A stretch of DNA of 64,000 nt, from assembly GCA_036186865.1 (NCBI GenBank), contig AP025074.1, positions 4,830,223 to 4,894,222 of the forward strand, given 5' to 3'. The DNA is from Eustoma russellianum (lineage: Eukaryota > Streptophyta > Magnoliopsida > Gentianales > Gentianaceae). Below the pieces are notes generated by a model. It did not search any database and was not told the DNA's origin. It saw only the letters and a list, made by a program, of their open reading frames with translations. The translations under genes were made by a program, and so were the position numbers. This document shows positions 1-9,344 of this stretch, piece by piece. Position 1 is the stretch's first letter, and every line of letters starts with the position of its first letter.

Positions 1-222
1 CATACACGAAATGCATATCATCCACGCACTACACACACACACACAAGGACATATCAAAAACGTCCTTCATTTAGTGAGTATAGAGGAGTCCTTGGGCAAA
101 GGCCCAAAGTGCATGCACCACATGTCTACTATATCGCACCTTCATCCACATTCTTTCCATTTGATAGACCGAGAAGGATCACCCAAGTATGGGTACCGAA
201 AGGTACTTTTAACAAGAGGTGA
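1..222 (+). CDS. C-terminal end of gag, SIRE-like copia element A (partial)
   Basis: Frame 1 is open from the window edge to TGA at 220-222 (73 codons). It ends in a basic block and the motif ITQVWVPKGTF. The same ending closes the gag ORF of the related element at 12053-12955 (VTQIWVPKGTF), which identifies the frame. The nucleocapsid part lies before the window. Pol is in another frame from 227, so gag and pol are not one continuous ORF here. Confidence 0.7.
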   Translation, partial: HTRNAYHPRTTHTHTRTYQKRPSFSEYRGVLGQRPKVHAPHVYYIAPSSTFFPFDRPRRITQVWVPKGTFNKR

Positions 223-226
223 TTAA

Positions 227-3200
227 CTAACTCGAAAGGACCCAAAGTTAAAAGGGTACCTAAATCACCTTTGCACATTGCAGGGAGCCCACACATCGAA
301 AGATACATCTATAAAGTGGTTCCTTGATAGTGGATGCTCGAGACACATGACGGGTGACCCGAGCCTATTCACCAAACTAAAGAAGGTCACAAAAGGCGGA
401 TCCGTGACCTTCGGAGACAACAACGAAGGCAAGATCATCGGAAAAGGTACGATTGGTAATCTGAACACACTCCAAATCTCCAACGTATTTTTGGTAAGCA
501 ACTTATCCTACAATCTTCTTAGTATTTCTCAATTTGTTGACAATGGTTTCAATGTGTGTTTTACTCACCCTTATTGCAACATAATAAATAAAAATGGAGA
601 AACCGTTTTAAAAGAAAAACGAGAAGGCAATATTTTTACGCTATCTATGGATGATGTAGTAGACGCTAAAGTTAAGTGTTTTATGTCAAATGAACCCAAT
701 GTGAATTTATGGCATAGACTTTTAGGACACATTGGCATTTCCACACTAGAAAAGCTTCAACATAAGAACCTAGTACGGGGATTGCCTAAGCTTGATTTAG
801 ACAACTTTCAGTTGTGTGAATCTTGCATAAAAGGCAAACAAACACGTGAGTCGCTCAAGCCTAAAAACGAAATAAGCACGACTAGAATATTAGAACTATT
901 GCATATCGATTTGTTTGGTCCTAGTCGCACTACAAGCCTTGGTGGGCGTCACTATGCATGCGTAATTGTTGATGACTTTTCTCGTTATACTTGGACCTTA
1001 TTTCTTGCACATAAGGATGATAGCGCCATTGAGATTGCTAAATTAATTAAACAACTTGAAAATCAATACGGTGTAAATGTAAAAAAGATAAGAAGCGATA
1101 GAGGCGGTGAGTTAAAAAACAAAGAAATGATTTCGTTTTGTGAAGAAAAAAGAATTAAGCATGAATTTTCGCCACCTAGAACTCCACAACTAAATGGAGT
1201 AGTAGAAAGAAAGAATCGTACATTACAACAAATCGCTAGAACTATGCTTTGCGAAAACAAATTGCCTAGATTTCTGTGGGCGGAAGCCGTAAATTGTGCA
1301 TGTTATATTGTAAATCGCCTATCTATAAGAAAGAAAATAAACAAGACGCCTTATGAGATTTTGAATGATCGCATGCCTAAGATTGACTATTTTCGTGTGT
1401 TTGGATGCAAATGTTTTGTCTTGAATACAAAAGATAATTTAGATAAATTTGAATCCAAATCAATTGAGTGCATTTTTGTTGGATATTCTATAAATTCGAA
1501 GGCATATAGATGTTATGATCCTCTCACTAGACAAATTATAGAATCTATTCATGTTAAATTCAATGAATTTGGTGAGATTGATAAAGATAAGGAATATGAA
1601 GATGATTTTGAATTGAAACCCGTTTTGAATGAAGACAATGATTCTTTTGATATGCATGATATGAATGAGACACTAGAAGTGCATGATCACATAGAAATGC
1701 ATGATAACTTAGAAAATAATCAACCAAGATGGCATAGAGATCACCCACATAATCTCATCATAGGTGACCTCACTCACGGTGTGCGACCACGTAGAAGAAT
1801 TACATCGGACAAAATTAATGAATTTCATGCTATGATTTCTGAAATTGAACCCAAAAATGTGCATGATGCTTTGAGTGATTCTTATTGGATTGATGCTATG
1901 CATGATGAACTTAATCAATTCGTTAGGAACGATGTATGGGATTTGGTGCCATGTCCAAAATATAAGACTATCATAGGCACAAAGTGGGTATTTAGGAATA
2001 AAATGAATGAAGAAGGAAAGGTTGTTAGAAATAAAGCGAGACTTGTAGCACAAGGATATAATCAAGAAGAAGGAATTGACTACGATGAAACATTCGCACC
2101 CGTAGCACGATTAGAAGCTATACGACTATTACTTGCTATTGCTTGCATGAAAGACTTTAAATTATATCAAATGGACGTGAAAAGTGCATTTCTAAACGGA
2201 TTTATACAAGAAGAAGTATACGTAAAGCAACCACCCGGTTTTGAAGATTTGAAACATCCCGATCACGTGTACAAACTAAAGAAGGCACTATATGGGCTAA
2301 AGTAAGCACCGAGAGCATGGTATGATCGTTTTGCTACTTTCCTTTTAGAAAATGATTTTAAACGTGGTACTATAGATAGTACACTATTTTTGAAACATGA
2401 AAAATCGGATTTACTTATTATCCAAATCTATGTTGATGATATTATTTTCGGTTCTACCTCACATAGACTTGTTAAAGATTTTGAAAATTGCATGAAATCT
2501 GAATTTGAAATGTCTATGGTTGGTGAACTTAATTATTTTCTTGGCTTGCAGATTAAGCAAACGAGTAAAGGGATTCATATAAGCCAAGCAAAATATGTTA
2601 ATGACTTGATTAAAAAGTTTAATTTTGAAAATTTGAAACCATCCCCCACCCCTATGAGTGTCACTACTAAATTAGACAAAGACGAACATGGCAAAGACGT
2701 TGATAATATCTTATATCGATCTATGATAGGCTTTTTGCTATATTTAACTGCTAGTAGGCCTGATATCATGTTTAGTGTTTGCATGTGTGCACGTTTTCAA
2801 AGTCAACCTAAGGTGTCACACTTAAATGCGGTAAAAAGAATATTCTATTATATTAATCACACGCCCACCTTAGGAATTTGGTACGATAAGGATTCTACAT
2901 TTGACTTACATGCTTATACTGATGCAGATTATGGTGGCTGCAAAATAGATAGAAAAAGCACGAGCGGAACTTGCCAATTTATAGGAAATTCCCTTATTTC
3001 ATGGTTTTCCAAAAAGAAATCAAGTGTTGCTTTGTCCACTACTGAGGCTGAGTATATGGCTCTTAGCCTTTGTTGCATACAGTTGTTGTGGATAAAACAA
3101 CTTTCGGACTTTGGAATTATCGTAAATAAAATTCCTATATATTGTGATAGTATGAGTGCAATAAATTTGTCTAAGAACCCCGTGTTACATTCTAAGGCTA

Positions 3201-3376
3201 AGCATATAGAAGTACGCTATCACTTTCTTCGTGATCACGTTAACAATGGTAATATTGTCATAGATCACGTACGCACAGAATCACAAGTAGCAGATATTTT
3301 TACAAAGGCCTTAAATCAAGCCACATATGAATCTCTTCGTTCCAAATTAGGCATGATTCCCGTTGATATGATTTGA
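227..3376 (+). pseudogene. Ty1/copia pol polyprotein, SIRE-like, one nonsense codon
   Basis: Domains run in copia order. The protease has the LDSGCSRHM active site near 320-350. The GAG-pre-integrase has its H/H/C/C zinc motif at about 710-840. The integrase catalytic D, D and E lie in HIDLFGP (~903), RSDRGGE (~1092) and VVERKNRT (~1200). The RT has MDVKSAFLNG (~2170) and YVDD at 2429-2440. RNase H has DADYGG (~2920) and ends with ADIFTKAL (~3290). A TAA at 2303-2305 replaces the usual Gln codon in the RT motif YGLKQAPRAW. The frame is otherwise open on both sides, so this looks like one recent lesion. There is no env-like ORF between pol and the LTR. SIRE/Maximus lineage is inferred from integrase style, coiled-coil gag and long LTRs. 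Confidence 0.93.
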
Positions 3377-3643
3377 TTTGACATTATTTGATTTACTTTC
3401 CTTTTTGACAGGAATCTTTTGATTTACTTTCCAAAATAAAAGGGGAGAGAAAAGCATGATTTAAGGGGGGGAGACACTGATTGATCTTAATTGCACACTG
3501 ATTGATCTTAATTGCACAAATCAAGGGGGAGCTGGATTTGAAATTCGAAATTCAAATTTCAAATTTGTGCATGGTTCAAGGGGGAGAGATAGCATTTAAA
3601 TCATGTACACAAGTTATTTTGAAAATCATCAAAAGGGGGAGAT
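3377..3643 (+). promoter_or_regulatory. 3' untranslated region of element A with five polypurine-tract-like motifs
   Basis: Purine runs of the type aagggggag occur at about 3438, 3461, 3523, 3578 and 3631. The last (3631-3643) abuts the LTR and is the true polypurine tract that primes plus-strand synthesis. A 21-bp direct repeat occupies 3476-3496 and 3497-3517. The gag-only element has the same layout at 12956-13218. Confidence 0.7.
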
Positions 3644-3691
3644 TGTAGAGATAATGAGGTTTGAGTGATTTCAAAATAAGTAACTTGAATG

Positions 3692-3703
3692 CATATATAT
3701 ATA

Positions 3704-3764
<61 letters not shown>
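3692..3764. repeat. (TA)n microsatellite in LTR of element A
   Basis: Nearly pure TA dinucleotides about 50 bp into the LTR. In the two related LTRs the long TA tract lies elsewhere, about 365 bp in, so the tracts expanded independently. Confidence 0.95.
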
Positions 3765-3768
<4 letters not shown>

Positions 3769-3922
3769 GTATACAAGCATAAACGTGTACATGATATCTT
3801 GCCATTACTTGCCTTATTTAGTCTATATATTATGTTGCCGTACTAACGAGCCATGAAGCATTAAAGCTTACATCATATGGCAAACATTTGTTGTGTTTAT
3901 ACTATTTTCAGGTGTCACCATT

Positions 3923-4350
3923 AATGAACTAAACTAGTTCATTAAGTGAAGTACTTAGTTTGATAAACTAAGTAGTTCATTAAAGGAAGCCACATTTGGA
4001 AAAGGCACAAAGGCAACAAAGCTAAGGAAGGAAAGTTTTCTCCTCCTCCCCATCTTTATTATACACGCCACGTATACATATAAAAATATATATTTTCAGA
4101 TTTTTTGAAAAAGGCACATACACATGTATTCCAACATACTACCGACACGTTATTTATTTTACGTACGTACGTTAACGTCACACCACTATACTTAACTCAT
4201 ATTTATGAGTATATTCAGGTCTTATATCATATGATATAAGATATGGTGATGACAAATTAAATACGACACGATAAAAGGTTCTAAACCGAAAATTGTCGTA
4301 TCGGGCGAATACCGAAACTTCGCCAACGTGTCACGTACTTGCCATAAATA
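3923..4350 (+). promoter_or_regulatory. U3 palindrome cluster, ACGT array and TATA-like box in LTR A
   Basis: Two adjacent perfect hairpins lie at 3923-3943 (arms aatgaacta/tagttcatt) and 3952-3974 (arms tacttagttt/aaactaagta). An overlapping ACGT array (acgtacgtacgttaacgt) is at about 4162-4180, and a perfect 20-bp palindrome, cttatatcatatgatataag, at 4221-4240. A CATAAATA box follows at 4343-4350 and is the likely TATA box. All of these recur in the LTRs starting at 8902 and 13219, with slight changes in some hairpin arms. The arrangement suggests a U3 promoter; ACGT cores are typical bZIP sites. Function is inferred. Confidence 0.55.
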
Positions 4351-5635
4351 AATGGCCAGCCCCTATACTTCAAAAATCATCATAAATTTCGTGGCCTACA
4401 TGATATTTTTAGCCAAAAATACTTTCCATGTTGGCACACACAAATTACTCCACATTAAGGCCAAAATGTGAAGATTCCAAGTTTAATTTTGTCACATGCA
4501 AATGGTACACTTTAAACCAGCCAAGTGCTGAGATTTAAAAAATATATTATATATATTATGCATAACATAATATATATAACATGTGCAAAAGTTGGAATTT
4601 AAATTAGAGAAAAATCGGGTAATCGATAAATATCGAAAATTTGGTTTTCTACGCACACAACACATGGAAAGTTTTTGGTACATCATGTGACACGTATCTA
4701 GACACTTTTTACATATGATATACATCTTAAAGTGTTCTAGAAAATTAAATTAAGGGCTAATTGGAATATTACATGTGTGTATTATTAAATGTGCACTATT
4801 TTACAAAGTTAGCAAAAATAAATTTCAGCACATGTATACATATCATCTAACGCCCCTACAGCTGATTTGGAGCACATGTGGAGCTTTGTTGGCATCTTGA
4901 TTGGTCAAGGATCAATCTTACAATGTTGGTAAATTGAAGAGAGAAGCTACAAATGGTAAGAATTCAAGGTATATCTCTCTTATGTCACATGCTGAAAATT
5001 TTAGCATACTACACACAAGGCTGGCCGAAATTTGCATGTTAATGAGACATATTTTGTCATCTTAAATTGTGTGATTGATTGGAAGAAAAAATGGTAATGA
5101 TTTGAACTTTATCCCCATGATGCACATGCTGAAAATTCAGCATGGCAAGAATGTTATGGCCGAAATTTTAAGCATGGATCTTGCAATTTATGATGTATCT
5201 CTTGATTTATGGAATGATTTTATGATTGATTTTTGGCACATGTTGAAGTGTATATCTCAGATTTTTTCCATGTCATCATGATGACAACATTGAACCAATA
5301 AGGAGGTGCCAAGTAAGCGAAGACTAAATGATCATCCAATAAGAAGATGCCAAGTAAGCAAGGCCTTGTCACAATGATGTCTTACACTCTCTCAAGGACT
5401 TAAAAGACAATTTTCAAGAGGGGGAAACATACCTAAGGGGACGGCTGCAAGGTTAAAAGGAAAGAGAAGAGAGCAAACAAAAACAACAACAAGATTGCAA
5501 TTCAAAGAGATCAAAAAGCCTAGCTCTTCTTCTCCTACATCTTCTTTCTTTCTCTTTTCTTGTAAAGCCTATTGTTTTCATATCTTTCAATCTTGAATAG
5601 GCTTAAGATAAACCACCATTCATATATCTTTGTAA

Positions 5636-5662
5636 AAGATTGATCAAGGTGTGATCAATCTT
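5636..5662 (+). promoter_or_regulatory. Conserved stem-loop in R/U5 of LTR A
   Basis: The arms are 11-bp perfect inverted repeats (aagattgatca/tgatcaatctt) around the loop aggtg. It is unchanged at 11106-11132 and 15403-15429 although surrounding bases differ. The position downstream of the presumed start site puts it in the RNA leader. Confidence 0.55.
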
Positions 5663-6519
5663 CATTCTAGCAAGGTGGTGATGTTTGTGTGAATTGTACT
5701 CGTCATACAAGGTTTGTAAAGGGTTGGAATTAGGTGTAACTCTATCAACCCTGCGGTAAGGTGTACTGCATGTGTGTGATTAGTGTGAACCAAGGAAGGT
5801 GTTCCTTGAAGACTGGAGTAGGTTGTTTATAACCGAACCAGAATAAAATTCTTGGTGCCATTTACTTTTCAGTTACTGTACTATTTACACTTCTTGTTCG
5901 CATCCGTAAAAATAGTAAACGATTTTCAAAAATTACGAAAATTTCCAGAAATATACTTACACGTTCTAGAGTTAATTTGGCACAAGTTTCAACCCTTTTG
6001 GATAAGTATAAGTCAATCAAACATCAAAAGTTCTGAGACTAGTGCAGTCTGATTTTCAGACTTGCAAAGGTTGAGACTTTGGTTGTAATTGACCTACTTC
6101 CCAAAAGAATTTTCCAAATCTGTTTGAACCCATTTAAATATAGTATAAAAGGGGTTAGTGGTTAAATTCTCAGAGCATTTGGACGTTCACACAAATAGAA
6201 ATTAATTTTTCAAAACCATCTACCGTTTCTGGCAGATTTGCATAATCTGAGTATCAACGGTTTTTGAAGGGGTTAAAGGTTTAATTTTAATTTGAAATTT
6301 TTAGGGGACTCTCATAACATCTGAGGATAAGTTCTCTCAAAATTTCATAATTTTTGGAGACCTCTAACCTGGTTTTAAAAACATTTTAAAACAGGTCCTG
6401 AAAACAGAATCTGTTTTCAGAACTTGAATTGTTCAAGTTTAAAGAAATTTTAAAAACCATACTTTCCGCACCATCTATTCAACCCCCTCCCCTTCTAGTT
6501 GTGCCTTGCAGATCCTACA

Positions 6520-7028
6520 TTCAGGAACATGAATACTAAACCCCGATTTAAAATACTTTTCATAAACAGCTTCATAATCCTTTAGAGGATCATAAGCTGT
6601 CTGACCCGGCAAAGGCAAGATTGGGCTGAACCACTCTAGGTCAAATTTGCACTTTTTACATATTCGGCTCAGCTCAGCCCCGGAAAAAATACAACGAGAC
6701 TCTTGGACATGAACAGAGGGCAGACCCCTATTGATTACCCCCATATACAGAGATGAGGCCCTCTGCAGAGCCGGAGGATTTACAGTCCCGGAGCAGGATC
6801 AACTTCTAGTTGCTGCGAAGAATCCACTACAGTGATGGCCCTGCTGGACTGAGCAGCATGCCTGGGTCCAGCAGCGCCACCAGTGGCTCTGTGCAGTCTT
6901 ACTAACGGACGGTCATTAGTGGAGACCGTCCTGCCAGACGAAGGTGGAGACTTAGGGTTTTCTTCACCACCGCTGGCGTAAGATGCACCTTCAGAAATGT
7001 TTTGAGAATCATGAGATCTAGAAGACAT
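6520..7028 (-). pseudogene. Antisense ORF of Tat-type element (gypsy-type transposon domain), truncated
   Basis: Read on the minus strand it starts with ATG at 7026-7028. About 82 codons are rich in Ser, Gly, Pro and Arg and end in TAA near 6780. In another frame, 6744 down to 6520 encodes a segment containing DLEWFSPILPLPG and YEAVYEKYFKSGF. This resembles the plant 'putative gypsy type transposon' domain (PF04195), which usually carries a VYxxYFxxGF-like motif. The two frames imply a one-base shift near 6780. Element A then cuts the ORF after the residues HVPE. Domain assignment is from memory and approximate. Confidence 0.55.
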
Positions 7029-7208
7029 TGTAGAAGAAGAGAAGACTTACAGCGAAGTTGGGTTGAGGAAAAGCAAAGAGACAGCCGAAGGAAATAGAGA
7101 GCACCAGAGAAAACTTGATAAGGAACGCAGGAGAAGAAAAGAAAACTAAAGGAAAAAAGGATGAAGACGAAAGCAGAAGGAAGAAATGAATTGTTACTTC
7201 GCAGTCTC

Positions 7209-7216
7209 TATTTATA
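7209..7216 (-). promoter_or_regulatory. TATA box for the antisense ORF
   Basis: The minus strand reads TATAAATA about 180 bp upstream of the ATG at 7028, inside the retroelement and opposing its main transcript. It suggests that the antisense ORF has its own promoter. Confidence 0.5.
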
Positions 7217-7450
7217 GCCCTGATCAGCCATTCCAATAGACACCTCGAGGGTTTCGTCCTTGATAACTTCAACCACCAGATGTGAAAAGGTGCGTAACTG
7301 ACGTTTCGCAGTCTGAGCAAACATTAAATGCGCAGTACGGCCCAACCGAAGAAAGACACGTCACTACTTGACAGGACAACGCATTAAAAGCTCTGAATCG
7401 ATTAGCCTGCCTTTCCTGCTCGGCTCGGCCAGACTAATTTGGGGGCAAAG

Positions 7451-8419
7451 TGATGATACAAAATCTACCCTCTCAGATACGACAAAAATTTTTAGTTAGT
7501 CAAACAGTCAACGTAATTCAGGTTCAGCTACTTGACTAGTCAATCTCGGCCAGAAAATATCAGCCTTGGCCTCCATCATCAACATTCTGAGCAAATCATC
7601 TAAAATGACTAAGGCAAATCCAAGTATTTCTTAGTCCGCCTGGCTCGACAGATTTAGTTAATTTTGACCAAACCACAGAGAATAGCTCATCTCGGCCATA
7701 TTCTTAGTTGAACCCTAATGGAACCACAGTTCAGCAATGTGTTAGTTAATCAGTATAACTTCACAAAGAATCAAGTTCAACTCGGCCTCAAAGCTGTCTC
7801 AGCCTCAGCACTTTCTTTGCTTTAAACCTTAACCTCGGATTCGTCAGCTCGGCTAGGTTCAGACAAGTCAACTACCGTCTGGGACCCACCAATACAATCC
7901 TGCAAGTGCTTTCCAGGTGTCAAGCATCGATTGGCCAAGTACAGAATCATTATTGCTGGCCACCCTACGTGTCATAGATTCATCCACTAACACAGCCACA
8001 TTCGCAGGCATCTGTCTTATCACACAGTACATTTACAGCAGACAAAGTAGCCCTCCTGACACACATTTCCGTCCCATCAACTGGTAGAGACCTTGAACAA
8101 CGGAAGGGATAAAGGCCAGAGAGGAGGCAAAAGAGAGGGGATTCTGAAATCTTTCTTCTCCAAGAGCTAATACAGAGCAAATCTCTATACGAAAATTGTG
8201 AGATCATCTCTAACTCTTCAAACACAAAATTATCTCAGTGAAAATGGCCCAAACTGACTTGAGCATCGGAGGGTTTAACCCAGGGTCATAAACCCAGGAC
8301 CTCTGACATTGTTTCCTGTGCAGGTCATCTGGAAAGTATTTCAACGGTGCAAGTCATTAAGAGCCAACGACGTTTAATCCGGATCATCTCTGATCCTTGG
8401 TGAAGATCCAGCTTCATCA
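7451..8419 (+). repeat. 3' LTR of Tat-type element (969 bp)
   Basis: A purine tract (aatttgggggcaaag, ending at 7450) abuts TGATGATACA. A matching terminus, TTCATCA, lies at 8413-8419, giving inverted ends TGATGA...TCATCA. No second LTR copy is in the window to confirm the right boundary, so the end is inferred from terminal symmetry. Confidence 0.55.
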
Positions 8420-8769
8420 GAAAGGGTTTTTGCTAATGTATGCAGTGAGTCCAACATAAGGGATGTCGTATGAAGCTATCATATAACTAAGGATGTCACA
8501 ATATAAGGATTAAATGGAGGGTTTAGTTTGTACCCAAATGCATCATATATTACCTTTGTAAAGTTTTCAGAACTAAGATTTAGTAGTGGTCTTGGAACAG
8601 ACGAACTGCGTCCCTCAAGGGCCTGTGATCAAAGAAAACCAACGTAAACAACATATATTACGGAGATAGGAAACCCCATTTTTGAAAGAATAATATAACT
8701 AATAGTTAATCTCAGATAAATGAACATGATAAAATAGTATATCGAAAGAGCCTTAGATGACCGACTTCT
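8420..8769. other. Unassigned sequence between retrotransposons
   Basis: AT-rich DNA flanking the Tat-type LTR. I see no coding potential, RNA gene or recognisable repeat. Confidence 0.4.
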
Positions 8770-8901
8770 TGATACTCCAACTCCTTGTGTGTTAACTGTG
8801 TAAGATCTCACCCAATCTAAGTGGCCGATGAACTCTTGATTTACATCCTTCACGCAGCTTTTTGGAGCTGAAGCAGTGGGGGTCCTTTAGGTTGGGGTTC
8901 A
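8770..8901 (+). repeat. 3' part of SINE-like repeat, split by the gag-only element
   Basis: Matches 27140-27255 (shared core gtaagatctcac, then ttgatttacatcc, then gtgggggtcctttaggttg). The match resumes at 16242-16262 (gttcaaccttttgccaacaa) after the inserted element. The uninterrupted copy near 27,260 therefore shows the pre-insertion state. Confidence 0.6.
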
Positions 8902-9264
8902 TGTTGAGAAAAAGAGGGTTTGAGTGATTTCAAAATGCATGATTTAAATAACGTGTATTAAAGAAATGCATAACATATTTTATGCCATGACACGTTTTTG
9001 TATGAAACTTGCTTTATATAGCTCATATATAATGTTGTCATACTAACGAGCCAAGAAGCTTTAAAGCTTACATCAAATGGCAAACATTTGTTGTGTTTGA
9101 ACTATTTTCAGGTGCCACCATTAATGAACTAAACTAGTTCATTAAGTGAAGTACTTAGTTAATTAAACTAAGTAGTTCACTAAAGGAAGCCATATTTGGA
9201 AAAGGCACAAAGGCATCAAATTGAAGAAAAGAAAGTTCTTCACTCCCTCTCCACACATACACAC

Positions 9265-9344
<80 letters not shown>

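Larger units (their letters stand above)
1..6519 (+). mobile_element. SIRE-like Ty1/copia retrotransposon A, 3' part
   Basis: The gag tail, pol, polypurine tract and 3' LTR are contiguous and in one orientation. The 5' LTR and most of gag lie upstream of the window. The insertion target is the antisense ORF of a Tat-type element whose remainder begins at 6520. The element appears defective only through the stop at 2303, as far as the visible part shows. Confidence 0.88.
3644..6519 (+). repeat. 3' LTR of element A (2876 bp)
   Basis: It begins TGTAGAG directly after the polypurine tract and ends CCTTGCAGATCCTACA, so the termini are TG...CA. It aligns through most of its length with the LTRs at 8902-11996 and 13219-16241. 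Shared parts are the double hairpin, the ACGT array, the 20-bp palindrome, a CATAAATA box and the downstream stem-loop. Nearly 3 kb is long for a copia LTR. The sequence after 6519 is a gypsy-type element that A has interrupted; the other junction lies before the window. Confidence 0.88.
6520..8419 (+). mobile_element. Tat-type Ty3/gypsy retrotransposon, 3' end, interrupted by element A
   Basis: The plus-strand order is antisense ORF (6520-7028), spacer, polypurine tract (7437-7450), LTR (7451-8419). An extra ORF in antisense orientation between pol and the 3' LTR is known from Tat-lineage Ty3/gypsy elements. The left boundary is the insertion site of element A, so pol should lie left of A, outside the window. 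Confidence 0.6.

Noticed and set aside
3576..3846. Tyr/Ile-rich ORFs over TA repeats (also 9155-9445, 13480-13738, 31658-32046)
   Set aside because: Low-complexity translation of (TA)n microsatellites.
7980..8225. 81-codon minus-strand ORF in the Tat-type LTR
   Set aside because: No domain, no promoter, and located in an LTR; best seen as chance.
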